Source of the DNA: UBA1731 sp964567665
Lineage (GTDB): Bacteria > Verrucomicrobiota > Kiritimatiellia > RFP12 > UBA1067
Direction: 5' to 3'
NCBI GenBank assembly: GCA_964567665.1
Contig: CAZMNN010000028.1
Span: 1 to 29,994 of the forward strand
DNA length: 29,994 bases
Shown here: in pieces, positions 1 through 7,734 of the stretch
Layout: the number at the start of each line of letters is the position of its first letter
Position numbering within the stretch: position 1 is the stretch's first letter
Translations under genes and position numbers: made by a program
Notes under the pieces: generated by a model
The model's database searches: none
Seen by the model: only the letters and a program-made list of their open reading frames with translations
What the model was told of the DNA's origin: nothing

Positions 1-60
1 ATGAAGGAATGGGTGGCGAGAGCTGGGTATTGGTTGAAAGGCATCTGTCGTGGCGTCTGA
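1..60 (+). CDS. 3' end of an upstream gene (partial)
   Basis: Frame 1 is open from the window edge to a TGA at 58-60 and encodes about 19 residues ending in LKGICRGV. It lies directly ahead of three glycosyltransferase genes in the same direction, so it is probably the C-terminus of another gene of that operon. The ATG at position 1 is the window edge and need not be a real start. Too little is present to name a product. Confidence 0.45.
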   Translation: MKEWVARAGYWLKGICRGV

Positions 61-64
61 GGCG

Positions 65-817
65 ATGAAACGTCCGCTCTTCAGTTGCGTGATGCCCGTG
101 AATGGGTCGCGCCCGTTCATGGACGAGGCGCTTGCGTCTTTATCCGCGCAGGGAATGGGTGACGACTTGGAGGTCATCGTCCAAGATGGCGACATTGAGC
201 CGGATGCGGGGCAGAGCGATGCGTTGAACAAGGGCTTTGCCAAAGCGAAGGGCGAGTGGTTTTTTTGGCTTAATGCGGATGATGTCTTGTTGCCAGGCGC
301 GTTGGAGAGTGTTTTAGACAGGATTAATAGCAAGGTTGACAGGGTTGAGTGGATTGTCGGGAATCAGTTGTTGATAGATGATGCGGGTAAGGTGTTGAAG
401 TGTTCTGTTGGCAACGGGTGGCATGGTTGGCTATATCGGAGTGCCGTCCCGCATGTCTATGGGCCGAGTGCATTTTTTAGGCATGAACTATTCGAGAAGA
501 TCGGAGGATTTAACGCAGAACTCAAGTACTGTATGGATTGGGACTTGTGGATTAGGTTAATGAAGGCCGGGGTGGAGTTTACCAGGGTCGGTGATTATCT
601 TTGGGCGCAGAGGCAGTGGGTTGGCAGCAAGACACAACGGCCTCTTTCAAGCGAAGAAATGGCGGCGCATCTTGCGGAGGTGAATAGGATGTGTACCCAG
701 AACGGGTTCAAGATGACAAAGAGCGGTGCGTGGCTGACTCGTGTTGTGCGCTTATTGGAGGGGTGCTATCTGAAGGAGTTTGTGGACGGTCTCAAATGGA
801 AGGGACGGACGATTTGA
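65..817 (+). CDS. Glycosyltransferase family 2 protein
   Basis: About 250 residues with the layout of a GT-A fold family 2 glycosyltransferase, which moves a sugar from a nucleotide donor to a growing surface polysaccharide at the cytoplasmic side of the inner membrane. An N-terminal beta strand (FSCVMPV) is followed by a PDAGQSDALNKGFAKAKGEW block and the WLNADD motif, whose acidic pair fits the DXD metal/nucleotide-sugar site. Later GGFNAELKYCMDWDLWIRLM matches the usual acceptor-side ED/D-W-D-L-W region. ATG 65 gives the usual MKxPxFS start. GTG 50 is an alternative with an AAGG eight bases upstream and would overlap the preceding gene. It overlaps the next glycosyltransferase gene, so the group is probably one surface-polysaccharide operon. 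Acceptor and sugar cannot be read from the sequence. Confidence 0.85.
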   Translation: MKRPLFSCVMPVNGSRPFMDEALASLSAQGMGDDLEVIVQDGDIEPDAGQSDALNKGFAKAKGEWFFWLNADDVLLPGALESVLDRINSKVDRVEWIVGNQLLIDDAGKVLKCSVGNGWHGWLYRSAVPHVYGPSAFFRHELFEKIGGFNAELKYCMDWDLWIRLMKAGVEFTRVGDYLWAQRQWVGSKTQRPLSSEEMAAHLAEVNRMCTQNGFKMTKSGAWLTRVVRLLEGCYLKEFVDGLKWKGRTI

Positions 818-1863
818 AGGCGGCACTTCTCTTGATGCATCCATCCCCCTATCGGGATGCCGTGGCGAAACGGTTGCGGGCAGACGCGAGGTTTTCACTC
901 GACGTATTCTATCTGTTTGAAGAGGACTTTGGACATTCAGGTATGGGGCTGGGAGAGGCTGCTGAGCCTTTGGCAGGGAAGACGGCGACGTTGTATCCGG
1001 GCGGTCTTGCCGCGCTTCGCTTGATGTGGCGACTTGCTTGGTTGTTTGCTGTTCGTGGCACGTATGATTTTGTCGTTTGGACGGCCTATGCACCTTGGTG
1101 GCTAACGGTGGGCGTTGTTCTTCGCGCGATGCTTGGGAGGGAGTATGGCCTTTCATTAGATACGACAAGGGGAAAAAACTGCTGTTGGCTCTCACAAGTG
1201 GTTAAGCGGTTTGTCTTTTCTCGGGCGAAGTTCCTTTGGGTTCCAGGCGTGGCATCGCGGAGGTTTTTGGTGCAGGGCTACGGTGTGGACGATAGGAGGA
1301 TTATTCAGGGTGTGTATTCCTGCGAATTTGTTTCGAGTCAAAAAGCAGTGCATGGAGGAGTTGTCTATTTAATGGTCGCCAATGACACGAGTTTTAGGCG
1401 AATGGACGTGATTGCTGATGGATTTAGGAGGTTTGTGGCGAATGGTGGCACAGAAAAATTGGTCTTGTGTGGGAAGGGCGTCGGGAGGTATCAATCCGAG
1501 GCCGTCGAATGCATTGACGGGGGGGTAGCATGGGAACGTCTGTCGGGATTGTATGCGAGAGCCGATGTGTATGTGCATAACGGAACGGAGCAGTTTTCTG
1601 TCGCCACTCTGATGGGGGCGATGGCGGGGCTGCCGTTGCTGTGCGGATCGGAGATCGGTGTCGTGGCGGATTTGTTCGGGGGTGCGGAAGTTGGAATGCT
1701 TGTCGAGGACTGGGAGAGCGCAGATGCGTGGAGAGATGCGTTTGCTCTTATGTCCGCAAGAAAGGATGAGTGGCGGACGATGGGTGCAGAGGCCAAACGT
1801 AAGGCCGCTAAGTTTGATCCGATGGCAGTCGCGAAACAAGTTGGGGATATGATGGCAGAGTGA
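796..1863 (+). CDS. Glycosyltransferase, GT4/GT-B type
   Basis: About 355 residues beginning near LLLMHPSPYRDAVAKRL, a typical first strand of GT-B glycosyltransferases. The C-terminal half has the nucleotide-sugar domain pattern: a VLCGKGVGRYQ strand-loop, then a LYARADVYVHNGTEQFS segment. In GT4 enzymes this segment carries the E-x7-E motif. Here the first Glu is present (TEQFS) but the second position is Gly (TLMGAMAG), so the motif is degenerate. The start is uncertain: ATG 796 overlaps the previous gene by 22 bases, while TTG 814 forms a TTGA overlap with its stop and has a GGAAGGGA stretch upstream. Role: addition of a sugar during surface-polysaccharide assembly, inferred from family and context. 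Confidence 0.75.
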   Translation: MEGTDDLKAALLLMHPSPYRDAVAKRLRADARFSLDVFYLFEEDFGHSGMGLGEAAEPLAGKTATLYPGGLAALRLMWRLAWLFAVRGTYDFVVWTAYAPWWLTVGVVLRAMLGREYGLSLDTTRGKNCCWLSQVVKRFVFSRAKFLWVPGVASRRFLVQGYGVDDRRIIQGVYSCEFVSSQKAVHGGVVYLMVANDTSFRRMDVIADGFRRFVANGGTEKLVLCGKGVGRYQSEAVECIDGGVAWERLSGLYARADVYVHNGTEQFSVATLMGAMAGLPLLCGSEIGVVADLFGGAEVGMLVEDWESADAWRDAFALMSARKDEWRTMGAEAKRKAAKFDPMAVAKQVGDMMAE

Positions 1864-1864
1864 T

Positions 1865-2740
1865 ATGTGCAAGTATCTCCACATAGTCTCCGGTACGGGT
1901 GATGTTGCCAATGGCATGGTCGTGGCGGCACGGCTGCTTTCGAAGGAACAGGGGGATGCCGAGGTGATTGACCTTGGACAAGGGATGCACAGGATACATG
2001 AGGGGGAGGTCGAAGAGGTATGGGTGCATGGAATGTGGTTGCCGGGGATGTGGGTGATATGTTGGATGGCGTTGCGGGCTGGTAAGCGACTTGTCCGCAT
2101 GACGCATGGAAGCTTAAGCCCCGTGTATTTGACGCAACAGAGTCCACTGAGGAAGAAGCTTGTTTCTCCTATCGAGCGGTATTTTCTACGATGCGCGGAT
2201 AAGGTGGTTGCAACATGCGAAATGGAAGCGGAATGGATCAGGACGTATCTTAACCGCCGCTGTCCCCCCGTCGAAGTCACCGATCTCAAGCGATTCTTCA
2301 CGTTGGAATCACAGAATACACGGAACGCATGGAACGTCGATGAGCCATTGCATCTTCTCTATCTCGGACGCCGTCATCCATTGAAAGGTGTCGAGTATCT
2401 TGAAGCGGCCGTTAATGAGTTGAGTAATTCAGCCACTCATAAACTTGCAATTTCTCCACGCCTCAAGATTGTCTCTACAGCCTTTGGTGATGAGAAGGAG
2501 AGCGTTTTGTCTTGGTGCGATATTCTGATACTTCCGACCCTGAGCGATAATTTCGGACTTGTCGTCGCAGAGGCTCTGGAACGCGGCAAGTTCGTCATCA
2601 CAACAGACGGCGCACCCGCGTGGGGCGACGGAAACGACTACGGAGGACGCCTTGTCTACCTAAGGGGCTATCGCGACGGTACGGATGCCGTGCGCGTTCG
2701 CTTGCTCACGGAGGCCTTGTCCGTTTGTGCGAACCATTGA
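1865..2740 (+). CDS. Glycosyltransferase family 4 (group 1) protein
   Basis: A 291-residue protein starting one base after the previous stop. The C-terminal half carries the GT4 donor-binding signature: LLYLGRRHPLKGVEYLEAAV, then DILILPTLSDNFGLVVAEAL, where the E-x7-E-like element (here N-F-G-L-V-V-A-E-A-L) and the following FVITTDGAPAW are typical. It is shorter than most GT4 enzymes (350-400), mainly because the N-terminal acceptor domain is compact. It is the last gene of the glycosyltransferase string; after it comes about 600 bases with no convincing + strand gene. Codon use is more AT-rich than in the housekeeping genes downstream, which fits a horizontally variable polysaccharide locus. 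Substrate unknown. Confidence 0.8.
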   Translation: MCKYLHIVSGTGDVANGMVVAARLLSKEQGDAEVIDLGQGMHRIHEGEVEEVWVHGMWLPGMWVICWMALRAGKRLVRMTHGSLSPVYLTQQSPLRKKLVSPIERYFLRCADKVVATCEMEAEWIRTYLNRRCPPVEVTDLKRFFTLESQNTRNAWNVDEPLHLLYLGRRHPLKGVEYLEAAVNELSNSATHKLAISPRLKIVSTAFGDEKESVLSWCDILILPTLSDNFGLVVAEALERGKFVITTDGAPAWGDGNDYGGRLVYLRGYRDGTDAVRVRLLTEALSVCANH

Positions 2741-3288
2741 CTACATACAAGAGTGTCGCTGTTTCGAGTTGACACCTCTCGCAAATATACTCCCGTCGCC
2801 ACAGCTTGTCAAATAGAATGGATATTCTTATCTGGTTTCTTAAATGTTGGACACTTTTCTGACAGAGGACGGCGAGGCGAATTGTACCTAAAATGGCGCA
2901 GGAAGTCCCTAAAGCGTCTTGGCAAGACGTGAATGGCATTCATATGCGATCTCTTCTTTCAGCGAGCGTCTGTGCATCAAATTGACGACGGCCTCGACCG
3001 CGAGGTCGTCCCCATGATAGATCTTCGAGAAGTCTCTCCTCTTCAGAAGCCATCGCTTGGTATATTTCTCACTACTCCGGCGTCTGCCTCTCGGTATGTT
3101 TCTTTTGTTGATGCAATCATACCAGATCTGCAGGCGCCGTGGGCTTTGTTCTCGCCCGGCGGGCGGCCATCTCCATGGAGATGGCGACGCTGTCCTTTCT
3201 TCTTTGTTGATCGGCATGGTTTCCCCCTGTCTGAAACTGCGCCACGAGATATTACAACTTTCCCTCCCTGCGCTGTGGGCGGCGAGTT
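2741..3288. other. Intergenic gap, mostly without a convincing gene
   Basis: About 550 bases separate the glycosyltransferases from the ispD promoter. The first 160 bases are AT-rich and carry stops in all + frames. The remainder contains the doubtful minus-strand ORF listed separately, a perfect 18-base palindrome (CCATCTCCA/TGGAGATGG, about 3172-3189) and an imperfect palindrome around the CTCGACCGCGAG core near 2990-3005. A small hairpin CGTCTT-GGC-AAGACG lies at 2915-2929. I see no RNA gene. It may hold remnants of an old mobile or acquired gene. Confidence 0.4.
2909..3217 (-). CDS. Doubtful small ORF, 102 aa, unknown
   Basis: A minus-strand frame from ATG (3217-3215) to TAG (2911-2909). 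An AGGGGG sequence lies six bases upstream of the ATG and would serve as a ribosome binding site. The protein is very basic in its middle part (RGRRRSSEKYTKRWLLKRRD) and ends with a plausible helical segment (DDLAVEAVVNLMHRRSLKEE). I recognise no family. The first third looks low-quality (PSPWRWPPAGRE) and covers a DNA palindrome, so this may be a degraded gene or a chance ORF. It is the only candidate in a 600-base gap and runs against the neighbours. Confidence 0.25.
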   Translation of the reverse strand: MPINKEERTASPSPWRWPPAGREQSPRRLQIWYDCINKRNIPRGRRRSSEKYTKRWLLKRRDFSKIYHGDDLAVEAVVNLMHRRSLKEEIAYECHSRLAKTL

Positions 3289-3317
3289 TTGACTTGGAAT
3301 TGCCGAAATGGTATAAT
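3289..3317 (+). promoter_or_regulatory. Sigma70-type promoter of ispD
   Basis: TTGACT at 3289-3294 and a perfect TATAAT at 3312-3317 are separated by 17 bases. The -10 is preceded by ATGG, giving an extended -10 (TGG). It lies about 33 bases before the ispD start, so the leader is very short. Confidence 0.85.
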
Positions 3318-3349
3318 CGCGCACATATGATGAACAAAGGAGTTTCGCA

Positions 3350-4027
3350 ATGGTGACCGCAATAATAGTGGCTGCGGGGAAGTCTGAACGCATGGGCGGC
3401 GGAGCCGACAAGGCGTTTCTCAACCTTGGCTCGAAGCCGGTTGTCGCGTGGAGCCTTTTGGCTTTCGAAAAGAACCCCGACATTGATTCGATAGTCCTTG
3501 TCGTGCGCAAGGATCAAGTCACAGCGGCGAAGGCCGTGGCGAGAATGTTCGGAATATCCAAGCTCTCCAAGGTCGTTCCCGGCGGTGCCCGCAGACAGGA
3601 TTCCGTGCAGGCCGGGCTTAAGGAGGTCGATTCCGATACGAGGATCGTTGCGGTGCATGACGGGGCGCGTCCGTGCATCGCGCAGGATGTCATCTCCGAC
3701 GTGATAAAGTCCGCAAGGCGCGGTGTCGCATCCGTGCCGGGATGTCGCGTCCGCGACACCGTGAAGGTTGTGGAGAAGGGAACGTCGGTTTCCGTGACGG
3801 TCGATCGCTCCAAGCACTGGGTTGTGCAGACGCCTCAGGCGTTCCCGTACTCGATGCTCCGGAAGGCGTATGCCGCTGTGGAGGCGGACGGCAAGGAAGT
3901 GCTTGACGATGCGCAGGCGGTGGAGATTCTTGGCGAGACGGTCAAGATCTGCGAGAGCAACAAACTCAACCTGAAGATAACTACGCCGGAAGATCTTCAG
4001 ATCGCGGCGGCGCTTCTTAAACTCTGA
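3350..4027 (+). CDS. ispD: 2-C-methyl-D-erythritol 4-phosphate cytidylyltransferase
   Basis: A 225-residue cytoplasmic enzyme of the MEP isoprenoid pathway. It makes CDP-methylerythritol from CTP and MEP. The N-terminal AAGKSERMGGGADKAFL is the CTP-binding loop of the IspD/TarI family. GGARRQDSVQAGL and VHDGARPCI follow in the expected order, then a VVQTPQAFPY block and the DDAQAVE segment. The C-terminal NLKITTPEDLQIA is the usual IspD ending. Length matches the family (about 230). The start is set by AAAGGAG at 3336-3342, eight bases before ATG. It overlaps the next gene by one base (TGATG). IspF is not adjacent. TarI (ribitol-5-P) is the nearest alternative, but IspD is far more likely. 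Confidence 0.93.
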   Translation: MVTAIIVAAGKSERMGGGADKAFLNLGSKPVVAWSLLAFEKNPDIDSIVLVVRKDQVTAAKAVARMFGISKLSKVVPGGARRQDSVQAGLKEVDSDTRIVAVHDGARPCIAQDVISDVIKSARRGVASVPGCRVRDTVKVVEKGTSVSVTVDRSKHWVVQTPQAFPYSMLRKAYAAVEADGKEVLDDAQAVEILGETVKICESNKLNLKITTPEDLQIAAALLKL

Positions 4028-4776
4028 TGGCAAAGACGTACGGCATCCTCGGCGACATCCACGCAAACATCGACGCGCTCGATGCGGTTCTGCATGATGC
4101 CGCCTCGCAGGGTGTCACGGATTGGATCTGCACAGGCGACGTGGTCGGCTACAACGCCTGCCCGTCGGAGTGCATCCGCGTCGTGCGGGATGAACTCAAG
4201 GCACCGGTGGTGTGCGGCAACCACGACAGCTATGTGGCGTCCGGACAGGATCTGTCCGACTTCAATCCTGTCGCCGCACAGGCGCTTCTCTGGACGCGTA
4301 AAAACATATCAGCGGAAGATATGGAGTGGCTTCGCGCTCTTCCGCTCTCCAGACCCGTTATGGGAATGACCCTTGTCCACGCGACTCTTGACATGCCCGA
4401 ACACTGGGGCTACATTTTTGACGACATTTTGGCTTCGAGCCATTTCGTCTATCAGCGGACGCCACTCTGCTTCCACGGGCATACGCACATTCCGGTTGTG
4501 TACGAGAAGACTGCGTACGGGGCAGTGCACTACAATCCGAGCGGTTTTGAGAACGGCGAGTTCAGGATTCTGCCCGGCAAGAAGTATTTCATCAACGTGG
4601 GGTCGGTCGGACAGCCGAGAGATGGCGATTCACGTGCAAGCTACGTCATCTTCGACACCGGAACGCGCATTCTCCGCTTTCGGCGGATCGGGTACGATAT
4701 CGCTGCGGCGCAGGAACGCGACAGGGCGGCAGGGTTGCCGAAACGTTGCGCAGAAAGGCTCGCCGTCGGTTGCTGA
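4027..4776 (+). CDS. Metallophosphoesterase (calcineurin-like, YfcE/diadenosine-type)
   Basis: A 249-residue protein with all motifs of a calcineurin-fold dinuclear metal phosphoesterase in order: GDIHAN near residue 8, GDVVGYNACP near 38, GNHDSYV near 64, LVHATLD near 117 and FHGHTHIP near 152. The last motif supplies the GHTH metal ligands. The GDxVGY...CP variant is seen in a widespread bacterial subfamily with no settled substrate, often near protein phosphatase or MEP-type genes. No signal peptide, so cytoplasmic. The start codon overlaps the ispD stop by one base, which suggests translational coupling. Substrate not predictable. Confidence 0.9.
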   Translation: MAKTYGILGDIHANIDALDAVLHDAASQGVTDWICTGDVVGYNACPSECIRVVRDELKAPVVCGNHDSYVASGQDLSDFNPVAAQALLWTRKNISAEDMEWLRALPLSRPVMGMTLVHATLDMPEHWGYIFDDILASSHFVYQRTPLCFHGHTHIPVVYEKTAYGAVHYNPSGFENGEFRILPGKKYFINVGSVGQPRDGDSRASYVIFDTGTRILRFRRIGYDIAAAQERDRAAGLPKRCAERLAVGC

Positions 4777-4795
4777 TGGCAAACAGGGGGTGAGG

Positions 4796-5389
4796 ATGGC
4801 AGATGCGAAAACGAAATGCCTGGGCGCGGTGTGTGCGCTGTTGTCGGCGGCGATTTCATGCGGCTGTCTTACCTCGGCACCTCCGCAGCCAAAGAGCTGG
4901 GTCGTTTCCGTTCCGCGCCGTCAGATGGCGGAGATGGATGCGTCAAAGACGGCAAGGCTTGGAACGGTTGTCGTTTCTGCGCCGTATGACAGGGCGGCTC
5001 TTGCCGTGCGCAGGGCGGATGGCTCCATCGCCTTCGATGCGTTCAATGTGTTTGCCTCGTCGCCGTCATCTATGCTGAAGCTTCCGTTGGCCAGCGTCCT
5101 TGCGGATGCCGGACGCTTCGGGCGTGTTCTGCCGTCCGCGAGCGCCGCACGTACCGGCGTCACGATCGAGGCGGTGGTGAATGACTTGTCGCTTGATTGC
5201 CGTGATGAGGGGCGGCGAGTGGCTCGCGTATCGCTTACGCTCGTCGTTCTCGAAAACCGCGCAGTGGTCGAACTGCTTGACGGGGCGGGTGAGGCTGACG
5301 CCGCATCAGGAGACTATTCGGCGGCGTTTTCGACGGCGTTCCGGAAAGCCGCAGAGGTTGCGCTTTCCTCGTCCGCAAAGCCAAGATAG
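4796..5389 (+). CDS. ABC-type transport auxiliary lipoprotein (PqiC-like)
   Basis: A 197-residue exported lipoprotein. The N-terminus has a short charged start, a hydrophobic stretch (CLGAVCALLSAAIS) and a cysteine-rich lipobox region (AISCGC). The mature part (RLGTVVVSAPYDRAALAVRRADGSIAFD..., then FNVFASSPSSML and LADAGRFGRVL) resembles the ABC-type transport auxiliary lipoprotein domain found in PqiC and in Mla/MCE lipid-transport systems. In those, such lipoproteins sit in the outer membrane and dock a periplasmic MCE bridge. No MlaE, MlaF or MCE gene lies nearby, so it is an orphan here. ATG 4796 is chosen because AGGGGG lies five bases upstream and it begins the signal peptide. It follows the phosphoesterase by 19 bases, probably in one transcript with ispD. 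Confidence 0.7.
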   Translation: MADAKTKCLGAVCALLSAAISCGCLTSAPPQPKSWVVSVPRRQMAEMDASKTARLGTVVVSAPYDRAALAVRRADGSIAFDAFNVFASSPSSMLKLPLASVLADAGRFGRVLPSASAARTGVTIEAVVNDLSLDCRDEGRRVARVSLTLVVLENRAVVELLDGAGEADAASGDYSAAFSTAFRKAAEVALSSSAKPR

Positions 5390-5406
5390 ACACAAGGACG
5401 TCGCGA

Positions 5407-5434
5407 TTGACTTTCCATCGTGTGATGGTATGCT
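5407..5434 (+). promoter_or_regulatory. Promoter of the Tat-exported oxidoreductase gene
   Basis: TTGACT at 5407-5412, 16-base spacer, TATGCT at 5429-5434, the latter preceded by ATGG (extended -10). It lies just after the preceding stop and about 35 bases ahead of the ATG at 5470. Confidence 0.65.
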
Positions 5435-5469
5435 GCAACACATAAATGGACAAACAAAGGAGACACAGA

Positions 5470-6882
5470 ATGTCGGAAAAGGGTATGACGATGAAGCGCA
5501 GGGATTTTGTTAAGGCCGCAGGCGCTGCGGCGTTGGCCGGTCCTTCGCTCAATGTGCTTGGGGCGAACGACCGTGTCCGCGTGGCTTGCGTCGGATATTC
5601 AGATCGTTTTCGCGGTTCGCTGCTGCCGAGTTTCATGAACCACAGCAAGGAACTGAATTTTGATCTTGTCGCCGTGGCGGATCTCTGGAAGAAGCGTCTC
5701 TACGAAAATGCGAAGCCTGAGCTTGAAAAGCGGCTCGGCCATGCGGTGGATACGTACAGCAGCGACATAGAGCTTTACGAGAAGGCCAAGGATGTCGATG
5801 CGGTGATCATATCTACGGCGGACTTCCAGCACGCTCAACATGCCGCACACGCCGTCAACGCCGGACGCGATGCATATTGCGAAAAGCCGCTCGCCGAGGA
5901 CATGTACTCCGCCAATATGCTGCTGGACGCGGTAAACGCCAAGCGCAGTGCCGGATTTGCGCCGGGTTCCGTTCTGCAGATCGGTTCGCAGCGCCGCAGC
6001 GGTCTCAAGTACAAGGCCGCCAAGGAGTTCATCAACTCCGGCAAGTTCGGCGACGTCTCCTATGTGGATCTGCGCTGGAACGTGAACCAGCCCAGAAGAT
6101 GGCGCCGCTCCGAAGATCTCATCAAGTCTCTCAAGCGCGAAGATGTGGACTGGAATCTCTGGCTGCTGGATCGCGATCCGAAGGCGTATGCGTTCGATCC
6201 GCGCAAGTATCTTGAGTTCCGTCTCTTTTGGCCGTTCTCGTCCGGTACGCCCGGTCAGTGGATGTGCCATCAGATAGACACCGTCGCCTGGTTCATGGAT
6301 TTCCCGTATCCCAAGAGCGCCGTCTCGTCTGGCGGTCTCTACCAGTGGGCCGATGGACGCCAGAGCTTCGACACGTTCACGACGATTCTCGAATACGGTG
6401 AGAGCGGCGTGAAGGGCAAGGGCTTCCAGTGCGTGTTTCAGAGCCATCAGCACAACGCCGGCGGCGGATCGCGCATGAACGGCGAAGGTCCGGTGGAGAA
6501 GTACTTTGGCCCGAACGGCTGCGTGGACATGGGCAAGGGCATGGTCACGAACGAAGGCGTTGAAGGCGTCAAGTATGCAGAGAAGGCTTTGCCGGCTCCG
6601 GAGGAGAAGGTGATCACGAGCGCCAACACGGGCGCGGACAAACTGACTAACGCCCATATGCGCAACTGGATGGAATGCGTTCGTGCGCGCAAGAACCCGA
6701 ATGCGCCGATCGAGGCGGGCTATTCCCACGCGATTGCGCTCATCATGTCGAACGCCGCCGCCCGCACGGGCATGAAGGCCACGTTCTGCAAGGAGAAGCG
6801 TCAGGTGATGGTGGGCGGCAAGCCGTTCATCGGCTATGAGTCCACTGCGGAGGAAGGGTTCTTCTCCCGCATCTTCGGATGA
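5470..6882 (+). CDS. Gfo/Idh/MocA family oxidoreductase, Tat-exported
   Basis: About 470 residues. The N-terminus has a twin-arginine signal (MKRRDFVKAAGAAALAGPS) followed by the Rossmann strand VRVACVGYSDRFRGS, a variant of the dinucleotide-binding turn. DAVIISTADFQHA and YCEKPLAEDM follow; the EKP motif carries the catalytic Lys typical of this family. The C-terminal substrate domain contains WRRSEDL, DWNLWLLDRDPKAYAFDPRKYLEFRLFW and a TFTTILEYG beta-sheet stretch. This long periplasmic type is common in Planctomycetes, Verrucomicrobia and Kiritimatiellota and acts on sugars or sugar acids with NAD(P), probably kept as a bound cofactor. Start 5470 follows AAAGGAG with seven bases spacing; ATG 5488 also fits the Tat signal. 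It is single-gene: own promoter upstream and strong terminator downstream. Substrate unknown. Confidence 0.88.
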   Translation: MSEKGMTMKRRDFVKAAGAAALAGPSLNVLGANDRVRVACVGYSDRFRGSLLPSFMNHSKELNFDLVAVADLWKKRLYENAKPELEKRLGHAVDTYSSDIELYEKAKDVDAVIISTADFQHAQHAAHAVNAGRDAYCEKPLAEDMYSANMLLDAVNAKRSAGFAPGSVLQIGSQRRSGLKYKAAKEFINSGKFGDVSYVDLRWNVNQPRRWRRSEDLIKSLKREDVDWNLWLLDRDPKAYAFDPRKYLEFRLFWPFSSGTPGQWMCHQIDTVAWFMDFPYPKSAVSSGGLYQWADGRQSFDTFTTILEYGESGVKGKGFQCVFQSHQHNAGGGSRMNGEGPVEKYFGPNGCVDMGKGMVTNEGVEGVKYAEKALPAPEEKVITSANTGADKLTNAHMRNWMECVRARKNPNAPIEAGYSHAIALIMSNAAARTGMKATFCKEKRQVMVGGKPFIGYESTAEEGFFSRIFG

Positions 6883-6898
6883 CCGCATGATGGAACGG

Positions 6899-6938
6899 GC
6901 GCCAACGTGATGCTGTGCATCGCGTTGGCGCTTCATTT
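6899..6938 (+). terminator. Rho-independent terminator after the oxidoreductase gene
   Basis: Arms 6899-6913 and 6917-6931 pair over 15 bases with one T-G wobble and a TGT loop. The stem begins GCGCCAACG and the sequence after it is TTCATTTT. It lies 16 bases beyond the stop codon. Confidence 0.85.
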
Positions 6939-7151
6939 TCATAATGTGTGAAATTTGGGTGCAACGGCGAAATAGGCTGTCTCCATCGGCATCGTGTTGG
7001 TGCAGGCGTTTTTCTGTCATTGGAACTGGAGCATGGTAGGCATCGGGGCACTTGTCGGCATGTTCCATGTCAGCTTTGTGGTTCGTGTCCGGACGCCGCA
7101 TGTTGCGTGGCTTGGCTGTCTTTTCATTTCTGTACACAGACGAAAGCGGGT

Positions 7152-7601
7152 ATGTGTTTGAAAGGCATATCGTCCATTTGTGAGGTGAAACGGGTTCTTG
7201 TTGCGTTGGGATCCAACATCGAGCCGCGCAGCAGGTTTCTTGAGCAGGCGCTCGATGCGCTGTCGCGTTTTCCGGATACCCGTCTTGTTGCAGCGAGTTC
7301 AGTTGTCGAGACGGAGCCTGTTGACGTCCCTGCGGCGTTTGTTGGACGGAAATTCCTCAATCAGGTGGCGGTTTTCGAGTCGGCGCTTGATCCTTTCGAC
7401 TTTTCGCGGCGAATGCACGCGATTGAAGATGCCCTCGGCCGCGTTCGTATCGTCCGCAATGGCCCTCGCACCATCGACATCGATCTCATTGACTTCGGTG
7501 GAGCGGTTGTCGATACGCCCGAACTGACGCTTCCCCATCCCCGCGCCCGGCAACGCGATTTCGTCTGCAAGCCCCTTGCAGAACTTGGCATCGCGCTGTA
7601 A
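7152..7601 (+). CDS. folK: 2-amino-4-hydroxy-6-hydroxymethyldihydropteridine pyrophosphokinase (HPPK)
   Basis: About 149 residues. HPPK transfers pyrophosphate from ATP to 6-hydroxymethyl-dihydropterin in folate synthesis, in the cytoplasm. VLVALGSNIEPR at the start is the conserved HPPK strand, and SSVVETEPVD and FLNQVAVFES match the pterin-binding part. The signature GRVRIVRNGPRTIDIDLIDFG contains the catalytic acidic pair, and LPHPRARQRDFVCKPLAEL closes the domain as usual. The start is unsure: ATG 7152 has only a weak GAAAGCGGG upstream, while GTG 7185 would start at the standard VKRVLVALGSN with no clear Shine-Dalgarno. About 210 bases lie between the upstream terminator and the gene with no clear promoter. 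Confidence 0.9.
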   Translation: MCLKGISSICEVKRVLVALGSNIEPRSRFLEQALDALSRFPDTRLVAASSVVETEPVDVPAAFVGRKFLNQVAVFESALDPFDFSRRMHAIEDALGRVRIVRNGPRTIDIDLIDFGGAVVDTPELTLPHPRARQRDFVCKPLAELGIAL

Positions 7602-7651
7602 ACCGCAGTGCGATTTTGCCGCCATACCGCTTTCCGAGAGTGCCCGTTATT

Positions 7652-7690
7652 ATGGCAAACTGCGATATTGCCATTTGCACAACTTTTCCC
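7652..7690 (+). terminator. Weak stem-loop after folK
   Basis: ATGGCAA at 7652-7658 pairs perfectly with TTGCCAT at 7668-7674 around a nine-base loop. The following sequence is T-rich (TTGCACAACTTTTCCC) but has no clean U tract. Confidence 0.4.
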
Positions 7691-7691
7691 G

Positions 7692-7720
7692 TTGTGTGGA
7701 GATGCAGTTTATGGTATCAT
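7692..7720 (+). promoter_or_regulatory. Promoter of tRNA-Ser
   Basis: TTGTGT at 7692-7697, 17-base spacer, TATCAT at 7715-7720, preceded by ATGG. The tRNA 5' end is 15 bases downstream of the -10. Confidence 0.7.
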
Positions 7721-7734
7721 ACGCGCCATTTGAT

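Noticed and set aside
2909..4066. Full 385-residue minus-strand frame across ispD
   Set aside because: The part over ispD is a shadow of a clearly recognised + strand gene. Only the segment below 3217 is kept as a doubtful ORF.
5599..7137. Long minus-strand open frame opposite the exported oxidoreductase
   Set aside because: It is a shadow of a high-GC gene: no ribosome site, His/Arg-rich translation and no family motifs.
6948..7151. N-terminal extension of the folK frame
   Set aside because: The translation is Cys/His-rich with no HPPK similarity, and the HPPK domain begins at VLVALGSN, so the start is placed at 7152 or 7185.
7663..7678. CGATATTGCCATTTGC upstream of tRNA-Ser resembles CGATATTACCATTTGC at 29425-29440
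   Set aside because: About 15 bases with one mismatch is expected several times by chance in 30 kb, and the positions relative to the promoters differ (13 versus 27 bases before the -35).
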